This document shows, piece by piece, positions 24,101 to 39,100 of a DNA stretch of 64,000 nt. Made by a program: the position numbers and the translations under genes. Within the stretch, counting starts at the first letter, position 1. Every line of letters starts with the position of its first letter. This DNA comes from Cervus elaphus (taxonomy: Eukaryota > Chordata > Mammalia > Artiodactyla > Cervidae). The notes below the pieces were generated by a model. It was not told where the DNA came from. It was given only the letters and a program-made list of their open reading frames with translations, and did no database searches. Where the stretch lies: NCBI RefSeq assembly GCF_910594005.1, contig NC_057847.1, forward strand, positions 24,339,501 through 24,403,500, given 5' to 3'.

Positions 24101-27100
24101 GTTATTTTGGTGTTTTCATGTCATAAAAATGAACTGTCATAATACAAAAAACATGGACAAGTTATCTGTTGCTCTGTAACAAATTGCCCTAGAACTTTAG
24201 AGCTTAACAAATGTTTATTCTCTCTTTCAGTTCTTGAGGGGCAGAATGTGGGAGCAGCTTATTAGCTGGATGGTTCTGGCCCAGGGTCTTTTTTCATATA
24301 TAAATTGCAGTTAAGCTATTGGCTGGGGCTACAATCATCTCAAGGCTTAACTAAGGCTGGAGAATTTACTTCTAAGCTCACGCGTGTAGTTGTTGGCAGG
24401 CCTCAGCTCCTTCCTGGCTGTTTGCCAGAGACCTCTGTTCTCATGAAATGGGCTTTTCTATAGAGTTCCCTGAAGGTCTTCATGTCATAGCAGCTGGCTT
24501 CTCTCAGAGTGAGTAATCTGAGAGAGAGAAAGATAGCAAGCTGAAGAGGAGGCCTGAGATGGAAACTGTATTTTTATAACCTAATCTTGAAGTGACATAC
24601 TATGACTTCTGTCATATGCTATTGGTCACAGAGACCAACACTGGTGAGAGAGGGCTACACAAAGTTCAGAGTTGTGAATACCAGGAGACAGAGTTCTCTG
24701 GTGATGACCCTGTAGGCTGATTCCTAAGAAGAGCAATGATATATTTCAGAGTGAAGAACTAGTTTTCATACATATTATTTGAATTTACATTTAGATACAA
24801 TGTATTTCTTTTATAAAATGATGGATAATGTTTGTATACTTATTCTGATATGTTCTATGGAGAAAGGAATTTTGGTTTATTTACATTGAATTTAAGAGAT
24901 GACCTGGACCAGTCTGTGATTAGGATCATTCTTCGATTTTCTTTTAATTCTCTTAATATCATTTGATGTCTTACTAATGTAAAACCTAAAGAATAACTCA
25001 CAAAATTTATGAAAGGAGATGTTTAGCTAAATTTACTTGTCAATTATTTATTTGATTGTACTATTTTGGTTTTTTCTCAAGATAGCTTAACTTGTTTGGT
25101 AAAGTTCCCTCTAATATTCAATAACGGGGAAGGAGTATCAACTTACATTTGTATAATGCTCTGGATTTGTAAAATGTGTTTTTCCTAATGTATAGAAATA
25201 GATTTAGGGTTCTTATTTACCTAGTAAGAAGGAATTTTATAATTTGTTCTTAATCTTTTGGAGGATTCATAGATCCCTCTGAGAATGATAAGGGCAATGG
25301 TCTCTCCAGAGAAATGCACTTAGGTGCACAAAGGCAATTTCGTAATTTGGAGGGACCGTCGGGAGGTTCATGAATTTTGGATTGAGAATTCCTCCTTTGA
25401 AAACACAGGTAGATTTCTGGTGGCTTCTGAAAGGAGTGCTTTTTTATTTTCAAAATACAAAGGAAAACATTGTCTCTGACTGTAATTAGAAATGTGTATT
25501 TGTTTTCATTTAATGTGGCTTCTAATTCATGTATCCTAATTATGGTTTTTGTTTCTGATTTTTGCTTCTTGTATAGCATCTGGAGCATAAGAACAGTGCT
25601 TATTTTCTTCTTTTCCAAGAGAACAGAAAGAAATAGTAAGTTTAATTTTGAAGTTTTTATAAATACATTAAAAAAACCCATCTTCTATGGTGTGTTGGTT
25701 TGTAACTGAATGACAGGTTATGAAATGGTATACTGAAATGACAGTGTGGTAAATATTGAGAAGTTGTTCACTTTAAAGCATCAGAAAGTTTATGAATGAT
25801 CAAACTGGTTCTATTTTTCAGTTGTGTTATTTCTGTCTTGTCCATTTAGAATTTTTTTTACTCAATACACAAAATAAGTCATTTCTTTAGGTGAAGAGAA
25901 ATCATACTGCTTATCTTTATAGGAAATTTATGTTATTAGGGGGTAAAATATAGTTAAACATCTTGTGATTTATTCCATTAGTTGCATCTATTCCTTTCAG
26001 TCTCACAGTGGTGTGGAATGTATTATTACCAAAACATAAAGCATGGTGCTTTTTATGCATTGATGGTATAATTGTACTAAAGAATACACATATATACTGA
26101 CTACCATGTTAAGTATTCATCATGATAGTCCCAACACTCAGAAAAGCAATGTTAAAAAAATTAGAACATTTAAAATAGGATATCTCATCATAGCAGAATT
26201 TCTTTGTAAAACTAAAAAGTGAAAATGGATCTTCAAAGTAAGTTTCTGAGTGGCTTATTTCTGAAGTAAAGATAGCTATTTACCAGTTGTGAGTTAATTA
26301 AATTATGTAATTGCAGCTGATGAAAAAATGTATTTAGGGAAGATGCTTGCTTGGCTAGTAGCCTTTTTAGCAAGAACAATTGGTTGAAGAGTTAAGAACA
26401 CTGGAAGCAACGTAGTTCATTTAAAAACAAGACAGATGATTTCAAGTGATTGTCAGCTGGCTCTTTTTTTTTTTTTGGCCACACTGTTTGGCTTGTGGGA
26501 TCAGTTCCCTGATCAGAGACTGAACCTGGAAAGTGAAAGTGCTGTGTCCTAACCACTGGACTGCTAGGGAATTCCCTGTCATTGGTTCTTGATGAGTTGA
26601 CAGATGTTACTGATACAGCTCAATTGTAGTTTATTTGAGGCGTCAGTACTGAACTTGAAGTGACTAAAGACTTAGCTTCTGTAAACAGTCTGTGTAGAGC
26701 ATGCTGGGAGAGAATATTTTTAAAGAAGTTGAAAAAGCACTAATTTAATACAACCAGAAGTGGACTCTGCCGAGATTCATTTACAACTGTTGGTGGTAAA
26801 AATATGTGTGAAGCAGAAAAAGGCTTAGTGGATTAATTTACAAAGCTCATGAAACTGTAAGGTGTTTAAATTCTGTGGTTATTCACTGTGTTACTCAACA
26901 GAAGATAGCAATACTTGCAGAGCATATTTGAACTTGTCATGGGTTATTGAACTCATAGTCAATGGGGAACTTCATTTGCTTTCACAGACTTAATCATCAT
27001 CAGTTATGTGATCTTTTATCAGAAATAGAAGTGGGGGTACTTCCCTGGTAGCCCAGTGGTTAAGAATCTGCCTTGTAATGCCTTGTAATGCAAGGGGTGC

Positions 27101-30100
27101 AGGTTCAATCCCTAGTTGGGAAACTAAGATCCTGTTTGCCATGGAGCAATTAAGCCCATGCACTGCAACTAGGGAGTTGTGTGCCTCAAAAAAGGATCCT
27201 GCATGATGCAATGAAGATCCTGCGTGCCACAACTAAGACCTGACACAGTCAAATAAATAAAAGAAATAGAAGCAGTTGGATGGATTAGTAATAGTAGTAA
27301 AGTTTTATTATGATATTTTGAGCTCAGCCAGGACTGACATGTTTCTGAGGCAGACTGCCTTCAATCACTGTGAATGAACTGGCTTTGGAAATTAGGTCTT
27401 GTAGACTTGATAATGGTTCTTAATGAACTCAGCCTAAGATTGCAAGGTGAAACAATCCTCATATGTGAAACCTACAGTGCTATAAAGTGATTTAGAAAGC
27501 AAATAACAATTTAATGACAAAAAGTACTTTTTTAAAAAGTGCTATGAAAAGTTAAGAAGCAAGATCTCCATTCCCACACAGATTTGTAACAGATAGGTTA
27601 TATGAGCTCAAACTGCAGTTCCAGCAGTGTTTTTCACACCTCATGCAAGTACAAAGAAAATTTCCATATTTCAAAATCCATTTAACTGAAAGTGATTAAT
27701 TTGCAGTGACATAATAAAGACAAATATCAAGAGAAGGATCTAAAGAATTTTATAAATGCCTTTCACACAGTGAATATGCTCAATTAAAATCATGTGGTTA
27801 TTGATTAATTTAAATATTTAGCAGCACCTATCTGTGTGAAAAAGTTTTTTTTTTGTTTGGTGAAAAAGTTTTCAAAAATAAAATGTGTGAAAAACTACAG
27901 ATAAACTAACAGATTGACTTTTGCAATCAGTTTTGGTGGTAGGGGATACTAATTTTGAATCTCAATTAAGTGAAATGTTATCCCCCACCTACCTCCTAAA
28001 ATTTTTCTTTTCATTGGTAGACCTGCGTTATGAACAATTGACCACAACAATTATTATTATATTTGAATTTTGTCATTAAAAGTTTTGTGGAAATTCATTT
28101 ACTATTTTGCTTTAAACCAATTTAACTTTGGCTTTTGGCCCATAAAGCCATTTGTTGTCTGGCCCTTTATAGAAAAAGTCTGCTCATCTCTGCATTAGAG
28201 GCTAAATATTTGGCTTGGTCTTATCTGAGTAAAGATGATTGTTCTCTTTAAAGATGTCAGCAGTTCTTTTCTCCTTTCAGTAATAAATCAGCTATAACAT
28301 TAAAGACTACTTAATACATTTTGGAAAAAATATAGTAAAATCATCTTTTCTGAAGTTTATATTTCTTTGAATTTTTATGTAAATAATATTATTTGAATTG
28401 ATATTTAGATGTTTGCTACTCCAAAACTTCAATGAAGAGATAATTTTGTAAGTAAATTTAATGAAAAATTAAGAACAATTATTTAAATTCTATTTGGTAA
28501 AAGTTTTAAAAATCTAGTTTTTAATTGAAGGATAATTGCTTTACAGAATTTCGTTGTTTTCTGTCAAACCTCAACCTAAATCAGCCATAGCTATACATAT
28601 ATCCCCTCCCTTCTGAACCTCCCTCCCATCTCCCTCCCCATCCCACCCCTCTAGGTTGATACAGAGCCCTGTTTGAGTTTCCTGAGCCATACAGCAAATT
28701 CCTGTTGGCTATCTATTTTGCATATGGTGGTAAAATGTTTAAATCAAGTTTTATGTCTCTTCTTTCTTGCTGAGATAGTACTCCTATTTATGCTAGTTCA
28801 ATATTTCTAGAGAAAAACTAGAAACCTAAAATAAATTTGTAAAGCAGATACTGATGTTCATAAATTACGTAAATTATATACTTTGAAATGATTCTTTATG
28901 TTTTACCAGTGCAACCTAACTAAGCATGCAAATCTTGGGAAAGTTTAATTTTGAAAAGTAATTAGTAACATCTTTCTTTCCAAGTCCCTCCTCAGGTGTA
29001 ATACTGTAGGTTTTCAAAGGTTTTCTTTTTACTGCTCATTTTCTTGAAGATCAAATAGCTTAATAAAATGTTCTTTCCTTATAAATAAAGAGAACATTTT
29101 TATTACCAATGTATAAAAAGAGAATCAGTTTTAATTTTGTAAATTAACATGGGTGGAATGTTGAAAGGAAGGAGAAATTATAAAAAGTGATGTGTCTGAA
29201 AATATTTAAAAATACATATTTTTTTACATTTGGGAAAAGTGTTTTATCCTATGTAAAGTCCATTTATTTCCAGCTGAGCTTGTAGTATATAATATAGGCA
29301 AATATATAAAATATATGTGGGTAAAGATGAGATAACTTCTGTCAGTACACATCAATGAGAAATCCTAAAATGAGAACGTTTTCTTGCAGTTGCTTAATGT
29401 ATATCATTTGACATGATTTTTTTCTTGTATCTTAAGCATCTTAGTATCTGATTTACTTTTGGTTTAAATCTTGTTTTCTAGATGAAGCATTGGATGATTT
29501 AAAATCCCAGAAGAAAAAAATAGTAAGTTAACTTTTATTTAAGTTAATTTGTATAAAGCTAATAAATTAAGGACTGAATAATTAATGTTTATATGCTGTA
29601 AGTAATGACTCTCTAAGGAACACATATGCTTTTAAATAGCAATTTAATGGTGAAGCTAAATTATGAATATTTTTGCTAGTAAATAATGATTGACAGGAAG
29701 AAGTAGTTAGATGGACTTATGAGCTTCTGAGAGTCCATGTCAGTTGGAAACTGAGAAGTTAGTAAATGAATTATTTTGGAGCACTAAATGAGCAGAGGGG
29801 TAAAAAGGTGAGTATCTAGTTTTATTATTGGGGCCAAAAAAGGACCAAACATCATATGTCAGTTCTCAGATTTTTTTGACATAGTAAGACTAAGAGAGAG
29901 GGGAATCAAGAGGATTGGCTATAAAAGAAATTTAACAGTGAAAAAAGAAAAATAACCCTAAAGAAAAGGTGGGGGTGGGGAAGAGAATATTTCTTATTTG
30001 ATTTCTTCCATTGTCTATCAGCAGTTCTAATTATATGGGCATCTTTTGTGGGGCCAGTTAAATGCATCCTTCAGATGACTTGGAAAGATGAGGACCAAGA

Positions 30101-33100
30101 GAGAAGAAGGACTTCAGATATTTAGAGATTGATATTTAGTAGTTTTACTAAGTGAATTGAACTTGGTGTTTGACTTGAATTTACATATACTTTTTTCACA
30201 TAATTATTTTTGAAATATAAAAATGATAGTTGACAGGAGTATCATGTTATATGGAAACTTATTTAGTGATATTTAATCATATGCAAAGTCAGTTTAATGT
30301 AGTTTAGTCTAACATCCCATCTGAGCTATTTAAAATCCTAAAAGCTGACGCTATTAAAGTGCTGCATTCAATACGCCAGCAAATTTGGAAAACTCAGCAG
30401 TGGTCACAGTACTGGAAAAGGTCCTTTTTCATTCCAATCCCAAGAAGGACAGTGCCAAAGAATGTTCAAACTACCATACAGTTGCACTTTTTTCACATGC
30501 TTGCAAGATAATGCTCAAAATCCCTCAGGCTAGACTTCAGCAGTATGTCAACCGAGAACTTGCAGTTGTACAAGCTGGATTTAGAAAAGGCAGAAGAACC
30601 AGCAATCAAATCTACAGCATCCGTTGGATCATAGAGAAAGCAAAGTAATTTTAGAAGAGCATCTATTTCTGCGTCATTGACTTTGCTAAAGCCTTTGACT
30701 GTGTGGATCACAACAAACTGTGGAAAATTCTTAAAGAGATAGGAGTACCAGACCACCTTACCTGCCTCCTGAGAAACCTGTATGCAGGTCAAGAAGCAAT
30801 AGTTAGAACTGACTGGTTCAGAATTGGGAAAGGAGTAAGACAGGCTGTATATTGTCACCCTCCTTATTTAACTTATATGCAGAGTACATCATGTGAAATG
30901 CTGGGCTGGATAAATCAGAAGTTGGAATCAAGATTGCCAGGAGAAATATCAGCAGCATCAGATATGCAGATGATACCACTCTAATGGCAGAAGTTTAAGA
31001 AGAACTAAAGACCATCTTGATGAGGATGAAAGAGGTGAGTAACAAAGGTGGCTTGAAACTCAACGTTGAGAAAAGTTAAGATCATGGCATCTGGTCCCAT
31101 CACTTCACGGTAAATAAAAGGGGAGAAAGTGGAAGCAGTAACAAATTTTATTTTCTTGAGCTCCAAAATCACCGTGGATGGTGACTTCAGCCATGAAATT
31201 AAAAAATGCTTGCTCCTTGGAAGAAAAGCTGTGACAAACCTAGATAGCCTGTTAAGGAGCAGAGACATAACTTTGCTGACAAAGGTCTGTATAGTAAAAG
31301 CTATGGTTTTTCTAGTAGTCACGTACTGATGTGAGAGTTGGACCAAAAAGAGGACTGAGCACTGAAAAATTGATGCTTTCAAACTGTTGCTGAAGAAGAC
31401 TCTTGAGAGTCCCTTAAACTGCAAGGAGACCAAACCAGTCAATTCTAAAGGAAATCAACCCTAAATATTCATTGAAAGGACTGAGGCTGAAGCCGAAGCT
31501 CCAATACTTTGGCCGCCTGATACGAAGAACCGACTCATTGGAGAAGACCCTGACTGAGGGAAAGATTGAAGGCAAAAGGAGAAGAGAGAGGGTGTCAGAG
31601 GAGAAGATGGTTGGATGATATCACTGACTCAATGGACATGAATTTTAGCAAACTCAGGGAGATAGTGGATGACAGAGGAGCCTAGAGGAGCCTGGTGTGC
31701 TGTAGTCCATGGAGTGGCAAAGAGTCAGATAGTACTTAAGAGACTGAACAACAACAATGTAATAAGTAACAATTATGGGTGAAACTAATAAAAGTTATGA
31801 AGGTTAAGATTAATGTTAAAAATTGTTCTGTGAACTGATAAGATACTAGTCAAGGGATTTAAGTACCTGAAAAATAAAGAAGCTTTAATTTTGAAAGGAT
31901 TCCTTAATCTTTTTTTGTTTGATGTCCCTCAGTATTCTGTGAGGTATTTATCAAAATTGCATTGACATTTTTGATGGTCGTAAATTGAGTTGTAAACATA
32001 TTCCCATTGTATCTTATTATATTTCTGGCATTTTACATGTTATGGAACAGCCAGAAGTTCAAAATGAGGAAATGCCAACAATTCTCAATAATATAAAAGT
32101 TGTGATATGATTGGTTTGGTTTGCTGGTGTGATGAAGAAGATCTGATAGTGTTGATGAAAGCCAAGCCCTACTTGTACCAAAATGGAGAAATACTGATTA
32201 ACATAGAAAAGGCAAAGAGGAAGACAAAAAAGGAAAAAAGAAAAGTTCCAAGTGATGAGAAGCTGATTCAATGTCAGTGGAATTACATGACTAGAAAACA
32301 GAATCTTAGAGAACATATATGATTGGGGAAAAATTCTCAGTAGAGGAACAGAACAGACTTAGAAAATTCTGTGAGAGAGCAAACTAAGCTATTTACTTCT
32401 TAAATAGCCCTTGATGGAATTGCAAAATAGAAAATGTGCATCTAGGTCTGCCAGTTGGGAAATTCAGTTCAAAGTTCTATTGTTTTGTATGTATAAATGG
32501 TTTATGAGGCATCAGTGTTAAAGAATAGTTTAGAATGGCATTTCTCTTGCAGTATGATTAGAAAAAAATAAGTTGGCTGCACTCTTAAGGGAACACAATT
32601 TGCATTGAATTGATTGTTGCAGGTTACAGTACTGTTGCTATTAGGAACTAGTCCCTTGTCTTTAATGCTCAAGCCCTCAACAGAGCTGCTTTGTTTCAGA
32701 AGTACTTTATACTTTGTTTAGAACAATGGGTGTTAAAAGGTGAATTTATAAGGAGTACAGTGTTAGCTAATGATTGTACTGGTAATGAGAGGAAAAAGAA
32801 GGGACATTGCTTTTCAGCGAAAACAAAATGTAATCAAAACTGATATTGTTCATTGATATTTTACCCTACATTTAAAGCTTTAAATATACTGACATGACAA
32901 ATAACTATTAGTTTAAAATTACCCAACTCTTAATTCTTTCATTAAAAAAATTAATATAAATTGTATTTACTACTTGATGTTTTATTGAAGGTGGTTTCCT
33001 CAGGGATGCATCTCTTTAATCTGGATAGATCTGTAATGTAATTTGTAATTTGAGAACGTGTAATTTGTAACAGTAAACATGAATTATCAATTGATTAAAA

Positions 33101-36100
33101 CATTACTTAGAAAGGAAAATGAGTAAGAACAATCTTTTAAAACAATGTTTTAAATCTAAGAACTTAATATAAGTATTTACTTACTAAAATAAAACTAGGA
33201 ATTAATCTTTAGTTACCTAAAAAGTCTCCCAAGTCTAGATGTGAACATTTTGCCACTCACATATTTTGTGGTCTTTTTTTTTTTTAAACTTTTAGTTTTA
33301 AAAAATATCACTGTTCAACAGATAATCTGTCTCTATCCATGAGCATTCCATTAAAACAGTTCAAAGTCAAAATCCATCAAAACACGAGTCAAAATGACCT
33401 CTTTAAGTGGCTTCATGAAAATTCTGTGCTTTTTTCTGAGTAGTACAGGTATTTCTGTGTGGTAAGTCCTTCCTGCCATTTCTCAGGCAATTTATATTTT
33501 TCCAAGTCCTGAGGAGAATTGTTTGAAAAATTGGGAACATGGGAAGAAGTATTATAACTCTCTGAGAATTAAAACTTAACAATCACTACAAATGTTACTG
33601 GTTCAAAAGAATCTACTGCCAATTGAAAGCAGGAGCTAAAAACTGCTGACATGCTTGCTGCTAAGTCGCTTCAGTCGTGTCCGACTCTGCGTGACCCCTT
33701 AGACGGCAGCCCACCAGGCTCCCCCGTCCCTGGGATTCTTCAGGCAAGAACCCTGGAGTGGGCTGCCATTTCCTTCTCTAATGCATGAAAGAGAAAAGTG
33801 AAAGTGAAGTCACTCAGTCGTGTCCGACTCTTTGTGACCCTATGGACTGCAGCCCACCAGGCTCCTCTGCCCATGGGATTTTCCAGGCAAGAGTAGCTGT
33901 CAGTTAATGTGGACATTTCAGGTAACAGGACAGAAGCACATAGAAGAGAAGTGGCACAATCTACTTAGTCTTGCTTTTGTGGCCGTGTTCGAAGTACGTT
34001 TTGGGCCTTGTCTCTTATAATAGTGAGTTATTCTTACGAATTAATGTTAGTAAGTTTATTTATTATTTTTTTAAGGACTTCTTTTGCTTCTACAGTTTAT
34101 TCCATGGAATGTCACTCACAGTATACTGTAGTATACTCTGTACAGAATCCTGTGCAAAGTGACATTCCATAAAATAAATTTTGGAAGCAAGAGAAGTCTT
34201 TAAATTGACAATTTTAGCATATGATTCTGTGTGGGGCTATTAACCACACTAGAAGTTTCAAATGTTACATTTTTATATTACCCAATAATATTTTCTGGCA
34301 TTTTCCAGTGTTTGAATATTCACTATAGGCTACAGATCTTTGTAAATACTTTAACAGAAGAAATGCAGAGAAGTTAGTGTTATTGTGGACTATGCCTATG
34401 TGAAATCAAAAAATAATTTAAAATCTGAATTGTTAAAAAAATATTGATTTCAACAGCAATACTAAAATCAGGGTGAGCAGACAATATTTTCTGGTTCAAA
34501 ATTGGGAAAGAAGTATGTCAAGGCTGTATATTGTCACCCTGCTTTTTCAGCTTATATGCAGGGTACATCATGTGAAATGTCAGGCTGGATGAAGCTCAAC
34601 CTGGAATCACGATCCAGAAGAAATATCAATTACCTCAAATAGGCAGATGACACCCACCCTAATGGCAGAAAGCAAAGAGGAACTGAAAAGCCTCTTGATG
34701 AAGGTGAAAGAGGAGTGAAAAAACTGGCTTAAAACTCAACATTCAAAAAATGAAGATTGTGGCAACTGGTCTCATCACTTCATGGCAGATAGATCAGGAA
34801 ACAACGGAAACAGTGAGAGACTTTATTTTCTTGGGCTCCAAAATCACTGCTGATGGTGACCGCAGCCATGAAATTAAAAGATGCTTGCTCCTTGAAATAT
34901 AAGCTATGACAAACCTAGAAGTGTATTAAAAAGCAGAGACATCAGTTTGCTGACAAAGGTGCATATAGGCAAAGCTATGATTTTTCTAGTGGTCATGTGT
35001 GGATGTGAGAGTTGTACCATAAAGAAGGATAAGCGCAGAAGAATTGATACTTTTGAACTGTGGTGCTGGAGAAGACTCTTTAGAGTTCCTTGGACAGCAA
35101 GGAGATCAAATCAGTCAATCCTAAAGGAAATCAGCCTGGAATATTCATTGGTAGGACTGATGCTGAAGCTCCGATACTTTGGCCATCTGCTGAGAAGAGC
35201 AAACTCATTGGAAAGGACCCTGATGCTGGGAAAGATTGAAGGCAGGAGGAGAAAGGGACGACAGAGGATGAGATAGCTGGATGGTGTCACTGATTCAATG
35301 GCCATTAGTTTGAGCAAACTCTGGGAGATGATGAAGGACAGAATCCTGGCATGCTGCAGTCCATGGAGTTGCAAAGAGTCAGTCATGCCTGAGTGACTGA
35401 ACAACAACAGCAAGACATTATTTTATCAGTTTAAAAATATGTGTTTAAATGGTGAAACATGTACCCTGATGCTGTGAATTGAAGATGTTTTGGGGCACAC
35501 TCTTAATAATTTGACCAAAGTCAATGCAAAACAGAAGACATTTTTAAAGAAAATGTTATGTATTTATTTTCTGCTGCACTGAATCTTCCTTGCTGTGTGT
35601 GCACTTTCTCTAGTTTCAGTGATCAGGGGCTGCTCTTCATTGTGGTGTGTGGGCTTCTCGTTGCAGTAGCTTCTCTTGTTATGTCGCGTGGGCTCTTGGG
35701 CATGCAGTCTTCAGTAACTGCAGTTTGTGGGCTTCATTGGTTGTGGTTGCTCTGTAGCATGTGGGATGTCCCAGACCAGGGATCAAACTGGTGTCCCCTG
35801 CATTGGCAGGTGGATTCTTAATGAATGGAGCACCAGGGAAGTCCAAAAGACATTTTTCTCTTTTTAAAAATTTTATTTTTTAATATATTTTTGGCTGCGT
35901 TGGGTCTTTGTTGCTGTGTGGGCTTTTCTCTAGTTATGGCGAGCCAGGGCTACTCTCCAGTTGCAGTGTGCAGGCTTCTCATTGCAGTGGCTTCTCTTGT
36001 TACGGAGCATGGGCTATAAGGCATGTGGGCTCAGTAGTTGTGGCTCCTGGGCTCTAGAACACAGCCTCAGTAGTTGTAGTGCATGGTCTTAGTTGCTCTG

Positions 36101-39100
36101 AGGCCTGTGGGATCTTCCCGACTCAGGGATAGAATCTGTGTCTCCTGCATTGGTAGGTGGATTCTTTACCACTGAGCCACCAGGGAAACCCCAAAAGATG
36201 GTTTTCTACATGTGGAATATTCATTATGAGACAGGGAACAAGAATATTGGATAGGGCAATTAATGCTTTCTGTGTTTTAAAATTTTATTTCAAGAATTAT
36301 TATTTAAATATTGTAGAATTTTCTCTCAAAATTAAAAAAAATTGACATTTATTTTGTGTTAGTGTTCCCTTCTTTTAGTGTTCTCTGATGAAATTCTATA
36401 TCAGGTAGAAATAATTTTTATATGTTCTCAAAGTATATAAGCTTGCCAAAATAATGTTGATTCATAATAAGCAATCATGTGTTTATTTTTCTCTTTTTTA
36501 TATCATGTATTTAAATTTTTGGCTGTGCCGGATCTTTGTTGCTGCCCAGGCTTTTTTCTAGTTGCAGCAAGTGGAGGCTGCTCTCTGCTTGCAGTACGAA
36601 GGCTTCTCATTGCTGAGGCTTCTCTTGTTGAGGAGCACAGGCTCGGCCTTTAGTGTTTGTGGTGCACGGGCTCCGTAGTTGCAGCTCCTGGCTCTACAGC
36701 CCAGGTTCCGTTCTTACGGTGCACGGGCTTAGCTACCCCGTGGCATGTGGAAGCTTCCCGCACCAGGGATCAAACCCGTATCTCCTGCATTGGTAGGTGG
36801 ATTCTGTACCACAGGGTATCAGGGATGGGGAAACAGTGACAGACTATTTTTTGGGGCTCCAAAATCACTGCAGATGGTGACTGCAGCCATAAAGTTAAAA
36901 GACACTTGCTCCTTGGAAGAAAAGCTATGACCAACCTAGACAGCATATTAAAAAGCAGAAACATTACTTTGCCAACAAAGGTCCATCTAGTCAAAGCTGT
37001 GGTTTTTCCAGTGATCATGTATGAATGTGAGAGTTGGACTGTGAAGAAAGCTGTGCACCAAAGACTTGATGCTTTTGAACTGTGGTGTTGGAGAAGACTT
37101 TTGAGAGTCCCTTGGACAGCAGGGAGATCCAACCAGTCCATCCTAAAGGAGATCAGACCTGAATATTCATTGGAAGACTGATGTTGAAGCTGAAACTCCA
37201 ATACTTTGGTCACCTAATGTGAAGAGCTGACTCATTGGAAAAGACCTGATGCTGGGAAAGATTGAAGGCAGGAGGAGAAGGGAACAACAGAGGATGAGAT
37301 GGTTGGATGGCATCACCGACTCAATGGACATGAGTTTGAATAAACTCCGGGAGTTGGTGATGGACAGGGAGGCCTGGCGTGCTGCAGTCCGTGGGGTCAC
37401 AAAGAGTCGGACACGACTGAGCGACTGAACTGAACTGAACCAGTGGCTCCCTCTCTATATTAAATAAAAAACTCTGGAACTTTCAATGTAATCATATCAC
37501 AGAAAAGCAATCCATTCTTTGTTACATCATTCATTATTATCTAAAGTATGTAAAATATTTTGAAGAATACAGAGTAATTTATAATTTCGGGTATTCTGAG
37601 AATTCAATTTCTCATTCCTGAGTCCTGGTATTAATATGTTGGGTAGTTGAAAATGTGTTTGAAAACTTGTTTCAGTTCCACTATGAAAAATTGAAGGTAA
37701 TCTCTGAAGATCGTGTGTTTTGTGTTAGGTACTATTGTAGACTCTCCTATATTATTTAAATTGCACAACAGTATTATGAGAAAGTAGTAGTATTTTTTCA
37801 GCTCTACAAAAGGAGAAACTGAGGCTAACAGATTAGTTTAAAGTCTTTCTACAGCTAATTAAGAATGGAGATGTACTTTGAACCTAGGTCTTTTCTGATG
37901 CTGTGGTTTCAAGTTTGTATTCTTCCCACTGATCAGATGTCTCCCTATATGAAAGAGATTATTCACTTAAAATGTGGTAGGAATAAATGTGTGAATTAAG
38001 CTATTACCTGAAAAAAGATTTTTGATGCAAAGAGCTGACTCATTTGAAAAGACCCTGATGATGCTGGGAAAGATCGAGGGCAGGAGAAGAAGGGGCGACA
38101 GAGGATAAGATGGTTGAATGGCATCACCAACTCAATGGACGTGGGTTTGGGTGGACTCCGGGAGTTGATGATGGACAGGGAGGCCCGACGTTCTGCGGTT
38201 CATGGGGTCGAAAAGAGTCGGACACGACTGAGCGACTGAACTGAACTGAAGTGCAAAAGAGAATGGATTTGTATTTTTTGCTTTTTAAAATGATTTTAAG
38301 GTACTTTACATGTACATAGACATAAACATGAATATTTGCTGAATGATGTACTAGGAGTGACAGTCGTTTGTTAAAGTGGCATTTTAGTTTTTAGTTTTGT
38401 GTATTGTTTTATAGATCACAGTTATATCTAATCTTTTTAAACCTAGCTATAGTCTTACTCTCGGAGAAGGCAATGGCACCCCACTCCAGTACTCTTGCCT
38501 GGAAAATCCCATGGATGGAGGAGCCTGGTAGGCTGCGGTCCATGGGGTCACTACGAGTCGGACACAACTGAGCGACTTCACTTTCACACATTGGAGAAGG
38601 AAATGGCAACCCACTCCAGTGTTCTTGCCTGGAGAATCCCAGGGACGGGGGAGCCTGGTGGGCTGCCATCTATGGGATCACACAGAGTCAGACACGACTG
38701 AAGTGACTTAGCAGCAGCAGCATAGTCTTACTCTAGAATTGTGCTGTCCAAATCAGCCACTAGACCCACGTAGCTTTTAAAATTTACGTTATTTGAAGTA
38801 GGATAAAGAGGCTTCCTAGGTGGTCCTAGTGGTAAAGAAGCCACCTGCCAGTGCAGAAGATGCTGGAGATGTGGGTTCTATCCCTGGTGAGGAAGAAGAT
38901 CCCCTGGAGGAGGAGATGGCAACCCATTCCAGTACTCTTGCCTGGAGAATTCCATGGACAGAGGAGCCTGGCGGGCTGCAGTACATGGGGTCCCAAAGAG
39001 TTGGACATGACTGAGTGATTGAGTACAAAGTAGAATACAAGCTACAGTTGGGTTCCTTAGTTGTACAAGCAATATTTTAAGTGATCATTTATCACATACT

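Noticed and set aside
25250..25681. 143-codon ORF antisense to LNPK exon 5
   Set aside because: No recognisable domain and the overlap with a coding exon explains the openness in part; no promoter evidence.
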